NCBI GenBank assembly: GCA_902619835.1
Contig: CACNFS010000005.1
Location: 1-64,000, forward strand
Length of the DNA: 64,000 bases
Origin: an uncultured Pelagibacteraceae bacterium
Lineage (GTDB): Bacteria > Pseudomonadota > Alphaproteobacteria > Pelagibacterales > Pelagibacteraceae
Direction: 5' to 3'
Made by a program: the position numbers and the translations under genes. The notes below the pieces were generated by a model. It was not told the DNA's origin. It made no database searches and saw only the letters and a program-made list of their open reading frames with translations. Shown here piece after piece: positions 8,003 to 17,119 of this stretch. The first letter of the stretch is position 1. Every line of letters starts with the position of its first letter.

Positions 8003-9264
8003 TGAATAAATCAATTAAAGAAGCAAAGAGAACCTTAATAAATAATAGAAGATTAAATTACACTTTGCCAACTAATACTAAACTTTATCCAGCCCAATGG
8101 AATTGGGACTCAGCTTTTATTGCATTAGGATATTCTAATTTCAATTTAGACTATTCATTTCAAGAACTTGAAACTCTGATTTCAGGTCAATGGGATGACG
8201 GAATGATACCACACATTCTTTTCCATATTAAAGATTTAAATTATACTCCTAACTATAAAGCATGGAATTGTGGTAAAAAAGTTTCCTCATCTGGAATAAC
8301 TCAACCACCGATCTTGGCAAGTATTTTAAGGATAATTATTGAGAGACAAAAGTTTTCAAAAAAAGAAATAAAAAAATATCAATCTTTAATTTTAAAAATT
8401 AAAAAATGTTTAGAATGGTTTATTAGATACAGAGATCCTAAACGTACTGGTTTAATTTCTATACTACACCCATGGGAAAGTGGTTATGATAATTCTCCTT
8501 TATGGGACAAACCGATGAGCAAGATCAAAACAGAATTAAACCTTAATTATAAGAGAAAGGATAATATAATTGTCAACCAAAGCCAAAGACCTTTGAAAAT
8601 TGATTATGATAGATATGTAACTATTAAAAATCATTTAAAGGAAATGAATTATGATCCAAAAAAACTTTACTTCAAATCAAAATTTAATGTTGTAGATGTT
8701 GGATTTAATTCGCTTTTTCTAAAAGCTTTAAAAGATATAGATTTTTTACTTAGATGTATAGGTAAAAGAAATTCTTCCATAAAAAAATATATTCTTTTAA
8801 ATGAGAGTAAACTTATAAAATTATTTAATTCAAAAAAAATGACATTCAAGAATAAAGATATAAGAAACAATAGTTTAGTAGATATACCTTCAATAACTAA
8901 TTTTTTTATGCTATTTGCTGATTTAAATAATAATTCAATAAACAGATCATTAATAAAAAGTTTAAAAAAATATAATAAAAATAACAAATATCTTTTTCCT
9001 TCAATAAATTCTAAACATAAATCATTCGAAGAAAAACGTTACTGGAGAGGGCCGGTATGGGTTAATTGTAATTGGATTTTATACCAAGGTTTAAAAAATA
9101 AAGATAAGAAGTTCGCAGAAACAATAAAGAAAAAGACCTTGAATTTAGTCGAAAAAAAAAAATTTCGAGAATATTACAGTTGTAAGTCAGGTTTAGGAAT
9201 GGGTGCTAAAAATTTTTCTTGGACTGCTGCCTTATACCTAGATTTTAAACTTAATAGTTATTAA
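8002..9264 (+). CDS. Cytoplasmic GH63/MGH1-like glycoside hydrolase
   Basis: This 420-residue (alpha/alpha)6-barrel type hydrolase has no signal peptide. Family hallmarks are WNWDSAF (33-39), SGQWDDGMIPH, HPWESGYDNSPLW (156-168) and YWRGPVW (347-353), with E343/E344 just before the last. The family includes mannosylglycerate hydrolase, glucosylglycerate hydrolase and GH63 glucosidases. The Asp in the GYDNSP motif is a candidate general acid, to be confirmed by alignment. The gene is translationally coupled (1-bp overlap) to the ABC permease, which implies that the imported glycoside is cleaved inside the cell. The substrate could be glucosyl- or mannosylglycerate or another alpha-glycoside. 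Fold confidence is high, substrate confidence low. Confidence 0.85.
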   Translation: MNKSIKEAKRTLINNRRLNYTLPTNTKLYPAQWNWDSAFIALGYSNFNLDYSFQELETLISGQWDDGMIPHILFHIKDLNYTPNYKAWNCGKKVSSSGITQPPILASILRIIIERQKFSKKEIKKYQSLILKIKKCLEWFIRYRDPKRTGLISILHPWESGYDNSPLWDKPMSKIKTELNLNYKRKDNIIVNQSQRPLKIDYDRYVTIKNHLKEMNYDPKKLYFKSKFNVVDVGFNSLFLKALKDIDFLLRCIGKRNSSIKKYILLNESKLIKLFNSKKMTFKNKDIRNNSLVDIPSITNFFMLFADLNNNSINRSLIKSLKKYNKNNKYLFPSINSKHKSFEEKRYWRGPVWVNCNWILYQGLKNKDKKFAETIKKKTLNLVEKKKFREYYSCKSGLGMGAKNFSWTAALYLDFKLNSY

Positions 9265-9295
9265 AATCTGATATATATCTCTAGATATCAAAAAA

Positions 9296-11944
9296 ATGGA
9301 ATTTAAAAAATATAACCATAGCAAAGAAGAAAAAAAAATCTCAGATTTTTGGATTAAAAAAGGATTATTCAAACCAAAAAAGAACAAATCAAATAAAAAA
9401 TTTTCTATAGTAATTCCTCCACCTAATGTAACTGGCAGATTACATATGGGACATGCTCTAAACAATAGTCTTCAAGATGTTTTAGTTAGATTTAATAGAA
9501 TGAAAGGCCTCGAAACTCTGTGGCAGCCAGGAACAGACCATGCTGGAATTGCAACACAAGCAGTTGTTGAAAACAATCTTTTAAAAGAAGGAATTAAAAA
9601 AAATGATTTAGGTAGAGAAAAATTTATTAAAAGAATATGGAATTGGAAAGAGGAGTCTGGTGGAATAATTTTAGATCAACTTAAGAAATTAGGTTGTTCG
9701 TGTGATTGGTCAAGAACCAGGTTTACCATGGATAAAGACCTGTCAAAAGCTGTAATTAAAGTTTTTGTTGATCTTTACAAAAATAAGCTTATTTACAAGG
9801 ACAAAAAATTAGTCAACTGGGATACTAAACTTCAAACTGCTATTTCCGATTTGGAAGTAAACCAAAAAGATGTTCAATCTCAATTATATTATATTGATTA
9901 TACGATAGAGAACTCAGATCAAAAAATCACTATCGCCACTACCAGACCAGAAACAATGATGGGAGATACCGCGGTTGCTGTAAATCCAAAAGATAAAAGA
10001 TATTTAAATTTAGTCGGAAAAAATGTTCTTATTCCAATTGTTAATAGGACTGTCAAAATAATTTCTGATAATTACGCTGATCCAGAACAAGGTTCAGGAG
10101 CCGTAAAAATTACACCAGCACATGATTTCAATGACTATGAGGTAGGCAAGAGAAATAAATTAGAAATAATAAACATTTTTGAGGAGAATGGGACAATAAA
10201 CAAAAATGGAATTAAAGAGTTTCATGGTTTAGACAGATTTGAAGCAAGAAAGCTTATAATTAAAAAATTAAAGGACACAGGTTCTCTTGTTAAAATTGAA
10301 AATATTAAAAATAAAGTTCCATATGGAGATAGATCAAACACTATAATTGAACCCTTATTAACAGAGCAATGGTTTGTCGATGCGAAAAAATTATCTAAAA
10401 AACCAATTAAGATAGTTAAAGAGGGCAAAACTACTTTTTTTCCAAGTAATTGGTCAAAAACATTTTTTCAATGGATGAATGATATTGAGCCTTGGTGTAT
10501 ATCTCGACAGATTTGGTGGGGTCATAGAATACCTGCTTGGTATGATGAAAAAGGAAATATTTTCGTTGCTGAAAATGAAAAAGATGCAACAAAGCTAGCA
10601 AAGAAAAAAAATAGAAATAAACAATTTAAGTTAAGACAAGAAACAGACGTTTTAGATACCTGGTTTTCATCAGCTCTATGGCCTTTTGCAACTCTTGGAT
10701 GGCCAAATAAAACTAAAGAACTTAATAAATTTTATCCAACTACAGTTCTAGTTACTGGTTTTGATATAATTTTCTTTTGGGTAGCTAGAATGTTGATGAT
10801 GGGAAATTATTTCAGAAAAAATACACCTTTTCACAAAGTATATGTTCATGCCTTAGTAAGGGATGAAAAGGGACAGAAAATGTCAAAGTCAAAAGGTAAC
10901 GTGATTGATCCATTAGATTTAATAAATGAATATGGAGCAGATAGTTTAAGGTTTACTTTAATTTCGATGGCCTCTCCAGGACGAGATGTAAAATTATCAA
11001 AAGATAGAGTTATTGGAAATAGAAACTTTATTACAAAAATTTGGAGTGCAAATAATTTTTTAAAACTTAATAATTGTAAATTAGATAAAAAGATTAATTT
11101 GACCTCAATCAAACTTCCAATAAACCATTGGATTTATAATGAATTTATAAAAACACAAAATTTAATAACAAAAAATATTGAAATATTTAGGTTTGATGAG
11201 GCTGCAAGGTATGCATATCAATTTGTTTGGCATTCTTATTGCGATTGGTATTTAGAGTTCTTGAAACCTATCTTAAATTCAAAAAATAAAATTGATATTA
11301 AAGAGGCAAAGACCTTCTCATCTTTTATGATGGCAAATATTCTTAGAATTCTTCATCCGTTTATCCCTTTTTTCACTGAGAATTTGTGGTCTTTAAATGC
11401 TTATAAAAAGATTTTTAATGATTTTTTAATATGTTCAAGTTGGCCCGATTTTAAAGAAATTAATAAATTTAGCAAAAATCAAAATAATATAAATGATTTA
11501 ATTGAGATAATTTCTAACATTAGATCTACTAAAGCGGAGTTAAAAATTACACCAAAATTATATTGTGACATATTTTTTGATGATAAATCGGGTAAATTGA
11601 AGAAATTGGTAAATAAAAATATAAATTTGTTAAAACAGGTTGGTAGAGTAAACAATGTCCTCACAACAAAGATAATAGATAAAAATTCAATAGACATCTT
11701 GGTTCTTAAGGAAAAAATTTCATTAAATTTTAATGAGGATGTAAATTTAGGGTCTCAAAAAGAGAGAATTTTACAAAAAATTGAGACAATCAATAAACAA
11801 ATTACTAATTTAAATAATAAGCTCAAAAATAAGGCTTATGTGACAAAAGCACCTAAAGAAATAGTACAAAATGATAAAAATTTAGTTAAAGAATTAACTA
11901 TTGAAGATGGAAAATTAAGAAGTATTGTGTCTAGTATTAATTAA
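9296..11944 (+). CDS. valS: Valyl-tRNA synthetase
   Basis: This class I synthetase charges tRNA-Val. It has 882 residues. The HIGH-type motif is HMGH at 50-53 after PPNVTGRL, and the KMSKS motif is at 528-532. The editing domain contains TTRPETMMGDTAVAV. The tail after about residue 800 is a short, Lys-rich coiled-coil arm of the usual ValS type (QKERILQKIETINKQI). The gene starts 31 bp after the glycoside hydrolase and ends directly at the ilvD start with no spacer, so co-transcription with valine biosynthesis is likely. Confidence 0.98.
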   Translation: MEFKKYNHSKEEKKISDFWIKKGLFKPKKNKSNKKFSIVIPPPNVTGRLHMGHALNNSLQDVLVRFNRMKGLETLWQPGTDHAGIATQAVVENNLLKEGIKKNDLGREKFIKRIWNWKEESGGIILDQLKKLGCSCDWSRTRFTMDKDLSKAVIKVFVDLYKNKLIYKDKKLVNWDTKLQTAISDLEVNQKDVQSQLYYIDYTIENSDQKITIATTRPETMMGDTAVAVNPKDKRYLNLVGKNVLIPIVNRTVKIISDNYADPEQGSGAVKITPAHDFNDYEVGKRNKLEIINIFEENGTINKNGIKEFHGLDRFEARKLIIKKLKDTGSLVKIENIKNKVPYGDRSNTIIEPLLTEQWFVDAKKLSKKPIKIVKEGKTTFFPSNWSKTFFQWMNDIEPWCISRQIWWGHRIPAWYDEKGNIFVAENEKDATKLAKKKNRNKQFKLRQETDVLDTWFSSALWPFATLGWPNKTKELNKFYPTTVLVTGFDIIFFWVARMLMMGNYFRKNTPFHKVYVHALVRDEKGQKMSKSKGNVIDPLDLINEYGADSLRFTLISMASPGRDVKLSKDRVIGNRNFITKIWSANNFLKLNNCKLDKKINLTSIKLPINHWIYNEFIKTQNLITKNIEIFRFDEAARYAYQFVWHSYCDWYLEFLKPILNSKNKIDIKEAKTFSSFMMANILRILHPFIPFFTENLWSLNAYKKIFNDFLICSSWPDFKEINKFSKNQNNINDLIEIISNIRSTKAELKITPKLYCDIFFDDKSGKLKKLVNKNINLLKQVGRVNNVLTTKIIDKNSIDILVLKEKISLNFNEDVNLGSQKERILQKIETINKQITNLNNKLKNKAYVTKAPKEIVQNDKNLVKELTIEDGKLRSIVSSIN

Positions 11945-13663
11945 ATGTCTAAAATTGATAAAAAAAAACTACCCAGTCGTCATACTTCTTTAGGCCCAGA
12001 TAGAGCTCCACATAGATCTTTTTACTATGCAATGGGAGAAACCGAACAGGATGTGGCGAAGCCGTTTGTAGGAGTAGTATCAACTTGGAATGAAGCTGCA
12101 CCTTGCAACACAGCTTTAATGCGACAGGCACAGTCAGTTAAAAAAGGAGTAAAACAATTTGGTGGAACGCCAAGAGAATTTTGCACTATAACTGTAACAG
12201 ATGGTATTGCCATGGGTCATGAAGGAATGAAATCATCGTTAATTTCTAGAGAAGTAATAGCTGACTCAGCAGAACTGACAGTGAGAGGACATTGTTATGA
12301 TGCATTAGTTGGTATCGCTGGATGTGATAAATCACTTCCTGGCTTGATGATGTCTATGCTGAGATTGAATGTACCTAGTGTGTTCATTTATGGTGGATCA
12401 ATTTTGCCAGGAAAATTTAAAGGAAAAGATGTCACTGTTGTAGATGTTTTTGAAGCAGTAGGTAAACATTCCTCTGGCATAATGTCTTCTGAAGAATTAA
12501 GAGAATTAGAATTAGTAGCTTGTCCAAGTGCTGGGGCTTGTGGAGGTCAATTTACAGCTAATACAATGGCATGTGTATCGGAGGCGATAGGGTTGGCTTT
12601 ACCTTATTCAGCTGGTACGCCAGCCCCTTATGAGGAAAGAGATAAATATGCTTATGAAAGTGGTCAGGCGGTTATGAATTTATTAGAAAAAAAAATTAAA
12701 CCAAGAGAAATAGTAACAAAAAAATCTTTAGAAAACGCAGCAACTATTGTAGCTGCTACTGGAGGCTCCACTAATGCAGCCCTTCATTTACCTGCACTAG
12801 CTAATGAGATAGGAGTAAAATTTGATTTAATGGATGTTGCAAAAATATTTAAAAAAACTCCTTATCTTGCTGATTTAAAACCTGGAGGAAAATACGTCGC
12901 TAAAGACATGTGGGAAGCTGGCGGTGTTCCTATGTTATTAAAAACTTTATTTGATGGAGGTTATATTCACGGCGAGTGCATGACAGTTACAGGTAAAACT
13001 ATGAAAGAAAATTTAGCTAACATTAAGTTTAATACTAATCAAAAAGTTTTAAGAGAATATAATAATCCACTTTCTCCAGATGGGGGAGTTGTCGGATTAA
13101 AAGGTAATTTAGCTCCAGACGGAGCAATTGTGAAAATTGCAGGATTAAAAAAATTACAATTTACAGGTAAAGCTAGATGTTTTGATAATGAAGAAGATGC
13201 AATGAAAGCAGTACAGACAAAAAAATATAATGATGGTGATGTGATAATAATTAGATACGAAGGTCCAAAAGGCGGACCAGGAATGAGGGAAATGCTTTCA
13301 ACAACTGGAGCTATTTATGGACAAGGCAAAGGTGAAAAAGTAGCACTTATAACTGATGGAAGGTTTTCAGGAGCTACTAGAGGTTTCTGTGTTGGTCACG
13401 TTGGCCCAGAAGCAGCAATGGGTGGCCCAATTGCACTTCTTAAAAATGGTGATGTAATAGATATAGATGCAAAAAAAGGATCAATTAATGTAAGGCTTAC
13501 TAGCGCTCAATTAAAAGCTAGAAGAAAAAAATGGAAAGAAAAAAAATCAAGTTTTGGATCGGGAACGATTTGGAAATATGCTCAAACAGTCGGACCTGCT
13601 TATCTCGGTGCTCCAACACATCCAGGTAAGAAAAAAGAAGTTAAAGAATATTCGAAAATTTAA
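11945..13663 (+). CDS. ilvD: Dihydroxy-acid dehydratase
   Basis: This enzyme dehydrates 2,3-dihydroxyisovalerate and its homologue in valine and isoleucine biosynthesis. It has 572 residues. Three cysteines fit the Fe-S ligands: C54 (AAPCNT), C127 (AGCDKS) and C199 ([12 protein letters not shown]). The pattern points to the [2Fe-2S] IlvD class rather than 6-phosphogluconate dehydratase, as does the [12 protein letters not shown]-terminus. A sugar-acid dehydratase of the same superfamily cannot be fully excluded. It follows valS with no gap and shares a TAATG junction with the manC-like gene. Confidence 0.92.
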   Translation: MSKIDKKKLPSRHTSLGPDRAPHRSFYYAMGETEQDVAKPFVGVVSTWNEAAPCNTALMRQAQSVKKGVKQFGGTPREFCTITVTDGIAMGHEGMKSSLISREVIADSAELTVRGHCYDALVGIAGCDKSLPGLMMSMLRLNVPSVFIYGGSILPGKFKGKDVTVVDVFEAVGKHSSGIMSSEELRELELVACPSAGACGGQFTANTMACVSEAIGLALPYSAGTPAPYEERDKYAYESGQAVMNLLEKKIKPREIVTKKSLENAATIVAATGGSTNAALHLPALANEIGVKFDLMDVAKIFKKTPYLADLKPGGKYVAKDMWEAGGVPMLLKTLFDGGYIHGECMTVTGKTMKENLANIKFNTNQKVLREYNNPLSPDGGVVGLKGNLAPDGAIVKIAGLKKLQFTGKARCFDNEEDAMKAVQTKKYNDGDVIIIRYEGPKGGPGMREMLSTTGAIYGQGKGEKVALITDGRFSGATRGFCVGHVGPEAAMGGPIALLKNGDVIDIDAKKGSINVRLTSAQLKARRKKWKEKKSSFGSGTIWKYAQTVGPAYLGAPTHPGKKKEVKEYSKI

Positions 13664-14865
13664 TGAAAATACGTCCAGTAATTTTATGTGGCGGTTCCGG
13701 CACAAGACTTTGGTCTGATAAAAAACATCATCAACCAAAGCAGTTTATTGATTTTGGAAATTGGACGTTATTCGGAAAAACTCTAGAGAGAATAAAAAAT
13801 TCTATTTTTGATTATCCAATAATAAGTACGAATAAAAAATACTTAAGAGAAATTAAAAAACATTTAAGATTAAAAGGTTTTAAGAAATATAAAATTATTC
13901 TTGAGCCAGCGAAAAGAAATACCGCTCCGGCTATACTCAGTTCAGCACTAATAAAAGAAATACCTGAGAATCAACCCTTAATTTTTTTAACATCAGATCA
14001 TTTAATTGAGAAAATTAACCTGTTTAATAAATCTATGAAAAAACACCAAAAATACCTTACAGATAAAAATATTTTTATATTTGGAATTAAACCCTCTAAC
14101 CCTTCAACTGAGTTTGGTTATTTCTTATCAAAACGAGTTAACAATAAATACAAGGTTTCAAAATTTATTGAAAAACCAAATTTAGAAAAAGCAAAAAAAA
14201 TCATTAAAAAAAATGCTTATTGGAATTCAGGAATGTTTTTCCTTACAAAAAAATCAATTATTAATAACTTTAAAAAGTATCAAAACAGAAACTTTAGTTG
14301 TTGTTTAAACTCTGTAAATAAATCAAAATTAAAAAATAATGTTTATTATCTAAATAAAAATGACTTTTTAAAATGTAAGACAATTTCTTTTGATTATGCA
14401 ATATTAGAAAAATCAAAAGATATAAATGCTATAAATTTAAATATACCTTGGTCTGATCTAGGTAGCTGGAAAGAAATTTGCAAAATCTATGATAAATTAA
14501 AAAACAAATATCAAAAAAAGAAAAATATTTTTTACAGACCTTGGGGCAGGTATACAAATTTGTACAATGGTAAAAATTTTTTAATTAAAGAACTTTATGT
14601 AAAACCTAAAGGAGTTTTAAGTCTTCAAAAGCACTTTTATCGTTCTGAACATTGGCTTGTAACTCATGGAACTCCAAAAATAACTCTCAACAAAAAAAAA
14701 TTTTTTTTAAAAACTAATGAAACTATTTTTATACCGGTTAAATCTATTCATAGAATAGAAAACCCTTATAAGAAACCGGTAAAAATAATTGAAGCTCAAT
14801 TAGGATCAATTTTAAAAGAAACTGATATAGTCAGATATCAAGATATATACGGTAGAGTTAAATAA
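13663..14865 (+). CDS. manC: Mannose-1-phosphate guanylyltransferase / mannose-6-phosphate isomerase (type II PMI-GMP)
   Basis: This bifunctional enzyme makes GDP-mannose for polysaccharide or glycoconjugate synthesis. The N-terminal nucleotidyltransferase has GGSGTRLWS (10-18) followed by QPKQF, plus AKRNTAPAI and FGYF segments. The C-terminal cupin has the type II PMI signature QKHFYRSEHWLVTHGT. The protein is 400 residues, shorter than the usual 460-480, and the linker region is compact. It is coupled to ilvD by a 1-bp overlap, an odd partner. No phosphomannomutase lies nearby. Its product could feed GDP-fucose for the GT11-like gene at 53.6 kb, though that link is speculative. It converges on xthA with an 8-bp overlap. 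Confidence 0.9.
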   Translation: MKIRPVILCGGSGTRLWSDKKHHQPKQFIDFGNWTLFGKTLERIKNSIFDYPIISTNKKYLREIKKHLRLKGFKKYKIILEPAKRNTAPAILSSALIKEIPENQPLIFLTSDHLIEKINLFNKSMKKHQKYLTDKNIFIFGIKPSNPSTEFGYFLSKRVNNKYKVSKFIEKPNLEKAKKIIKKNAYWNSGMFFLTKKSIINNFKKYQNRNFSCCLNSVNKSKLKNNVYYLNKNDFLKCKTISFDYAILEKSKDINAINLNIPWSDLGSWKEICKIYDKLKNKYQKKKNIFYRPWGRYTNLYNGKNFLIKELYVKPKGVLSLQKHFYRSEHWLVTHGTPKITLNKKKFFLKTNETIFIPVKSIHRIENPYKKPVKIIEAQLGSILKETDIVRYQDIYGRVK

Positions 14866-15634
14866 TTTCAAGTTCGATGGGTGTGTGATCAGATGGTTTT
14901 TCTTTGGATCTTGGTTTTTTATTTATATTAATTGATTTGATATTTTCGATTAAACTGTTTGAAAGTAAAAAATGATCTATTCTCATACCATAATTTTTTT
15001 GCCAGGAACCTGCAAAGTAGTCCCAAAAGGTATACTCTTGTTTTGTTTTATTTATAAATCTATAAACATCTTTAAAACCTAAGTTAATTAATTCTCTATA
15101 TTTTTTTCTTATTTCTAATCTACCTAAAGCATCGTTTTCATACCTTTTAAAATCATGAACATCTATTTCTTCAGGAATAATATTAAAATCCCCAGCGATA
15201 AGAATATTTGAGTTTTTCTGAATTTTCTTTTTAACATTTGATGTAAATTTTTTTAACCACTCTTTTTTATATTCATATTTTTCTGTATCCACAGGATTCC
15301 CGTTTGGAACATAGATATTTATAAGTTCTATCTTTTTTTTTTTTAATTTTAACTCAGCAGTAATAATTCTAGATTGTTTAAAATCATCTTTAATAAAGCT
15401 ATTATTAATTTTTTCTAATTCTTGTTTAGAAATTATAGCAACACCATTGTAACTTTTTTGACCAAAAACATAAGAATTGTATCCAATTTTTTTAAAATCT
15501 TCATAAGGAAAATTAATATCTTGAGTTTTAATTTCTTGGAGTAATAAAATATCAGGATTTGATTGATTGATATAATCAACAATATTGGTAATTCTTGCTC
15601 TAACTGAATTTACGTTCCATGAAATTATTTTCAT
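14858..15634 (-). CDS. xthA: Exodeoxyribonuclease III / AP endonuclease
   Basis: This base-excision repair nuclease acts at abasic sites and 3' blocks. It has 258 residues from ATG 15634; upstream in-frame codons would run into erpA. Motifs of the exonuclease/endonuclease/phosphatase fold are all present: MKIISWNVNSVRAR, LLLQEIKTQD (Mg-binding Glu), GDFNIIPEEID, RIDHFLLS and PSDHTPIELEI (catalytic His). It is coupled to erpA by a TGATG junction, which also supports the start. Confidence 0.95.
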   Translation of the reverse strand: MKIISWNVNSVRARITNIVDYINQSNPDILLLQEIKTQDINFPYEDFKKIGYNSYVFGQKSYNGVAIISKQELEKINNSFIKDDFKQSRIITAELKLKKKKIELINIYVPNGNPVDTEKYEYKKEWLKKFTSNVKKKIQKNSNILIAGDFNIIPEEIDVHDFKRYENDALGRLEIRKKYRELINLGFKDVYRFINKTKQEYTFWDYFAGSWQKNYGMRIDHFLLSNSLIENIKSININKKPRSKEKPSDHTPIELEII

Positions 15635-15948
15635 CAAACTGAAAAAGATAGACCGCAACCACATGAAGCCGAAGCTTTAGGGTTATTTATAGAAAAAGAC
15701 TCACCAATCATCTCTTTTTTAAAATCTACAGTGGAACCGGCAATTATTTCGAGAGAATGTTTATCGATAACAGCTTTATTAAATAGCACATCATCTTTTT
15801 CTATTTTATCATCAAAAGTAAAAATATATTTAAAACCAGAGCATCCACCGCCTTGAACGGCTATTCTGAAATATTTTTTTCTATCTCTTTTGGTGATTTT
15901 GTCTATCTGGTTATTTGCACTATCTGTAAATTCTAATTTTTTTTCCAT
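15634..15948 (-). CDS. erpA: Iron-sulfur cluster insertion protein (A-type carrier)
   Basis: This A-type Fe-S carrier delivers clusters to apoproteins. It has 104 residues. The three invariant cysteines are C36 (GGGCSGF), C96 and C98 (SCGCG). ErpA, IscA and SufA are hard to tell apart by sequence. The name follows the usual alphaproteobacterial order erpA-xthA next to dgt. It is divergent from dgt with 31 bp between start codons. Confidence 0.9.
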   Translation of the reverse strand: MEKKLEFTDSANNQIDKITKRDRKKYFRIAVQGGGCSGFKYIFTFDDKIEKDDVLFNKAVIDKHSLEIIAGSTVDFKKEMIGESFSINNPKASASCGCGLSFSV

Positions 15949-15979
15949 AATTATTTAGTATATAATCTATATAATTAGC

Positions 15980-17119
15980 ATGCAAAAAAATTCAATCCAA
16001 ACTTTGTCTAAATTAGCTGTACCGTTAAGATCAAAGGGTAGGTTTTTTAAAGAAAAAAAAACTCATTTAAGGTCAGATTTTCAAAGAGATAGAGATAGAA
16101 TAATTCACTCAACTGCTTTTCGAAGGTTGAAACATAAAACACAAGTATTTGTTAATACATCTGGTGATCATTTTAGAACAAGAATTACTCACTCTTTAGA
16201 AGTAGCTCAAATAGCAAGAACTTTATCTAAGTTTTTTAATCTTAATGAGGATTTATGCGAAACACTAAGCCTAGCTCATGATTTGGGTCACACACCTTTT
16301 GGTCATGCTGGAGAGGAGGCACTAAATAACTGTATGAAAAAATTTGGAGGTTTTGATCACAATATTCAAACTCTAAGAATAATCCTATTATTAGAGAATA
16401 GATATTATGAGTTTCAAGGTTTAAATTTAACTATAGAGACATTAGATGGTTTAATTAAACACAACGGTCCAATAAAAAATTTGATTAAATTTAAAAAAAT
16501 TTTAGGACTCAATTATTTTAGGAATAAAATAAAATTCTCTTTGAGCCCATCACTAGAGGCACAAATAGCCTCAATATCAGATGATATTGCATACAATAGT
16601 CATGATCTAGAAGATGGATTAAAAGCAAATTTATTTAATCTCAGAGATTTAGAAAATATACCAGTTTTAAATAAAATTGTTTTAAAACACAGAAAAAAAA
16701 TAAAAAAAAATTCAATTGATCTAGTAATAAGGCAAATAGTTAGAGAAATAATCAATGAAATGGTTAAGGATTTAATTAAAACTACTCAAATAAATATTAA
16801 AAAAAAAAAAATTAATAATTTAGATGATGTATTAAGATCCAAATATCCAATTGTAACTTTTTCAAAAGAAATGAAAAAATTTGATAAAAAAATAAAAAGT
16901 TTTTTAAAAAGAAAAATGTACTATCATAAAAACGTAATATTCAATACAAAAGAGGGAAAAAAAATTATTAAGAAATTATTCTTATCAATAACAAAAGATC
17001 CTAAAAGATATATTAATGTTAGTAAGTACGATAAATCAAATATCGCAAGATCAATTTGTGATTTTATTGCTGGTATGACTGACAGATATGCAATAAATCT
17101 TTACAATAAAATTAAATGA
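15980..17119 (+). CDS. dgt: Deoxyguanosinetriphosphate triphosphohydrolase-like protein
   Basis: This HD-superfamily enzyme hydrolyses dNTPs to nucleoside plus triphosphate, affecting nucleotide pools and fidelity. It has 379 residues. The HD metal site is seen in RTRITHSLEV and AHDLGHTPFGHAGE, with a later SDDIAYNSHDLEDG segment. The N-terminal HRSDFQRDRDRIIHS-type segment is present. This is the shorter type 2 form common in alphaproteobacteria. The ATGA overlap with argS indicates an operon. Confidence 0.93.
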   Translation: MQKNSIQTLSKLAVPLRSKGRFFKEKKTHLRSDFQRDRDRIIHSTAFRRLKHKTQVFVNTSGDHFRTRITHSLEVAQIARTLSKFFNLNEDLCETLSLAHDLGHTPFGHAGEEALNNCMKKFGGFDHNIQTLRIILLLENRYYEFQGLNLTIETLDGLIKHNGPIKNLIKFKKILGLNYFRNKIKFSLSPSLEAQIASISDDIAYNSHDLEDGLKANLFNLRDLENIPVLNKIVLKHRKKIKKNSIDLVIRQIVREIINEMVKDLIKTTQINIKKKKINNLDDVLRSKYPIVTFSKEMKKFDKKIKSFLKRKMYYHKNVIFNTKEGKKIIKKLFLSITKDPKRYINVSKYDKSNIARSICDFIAGMTDRYAINLYNKIK

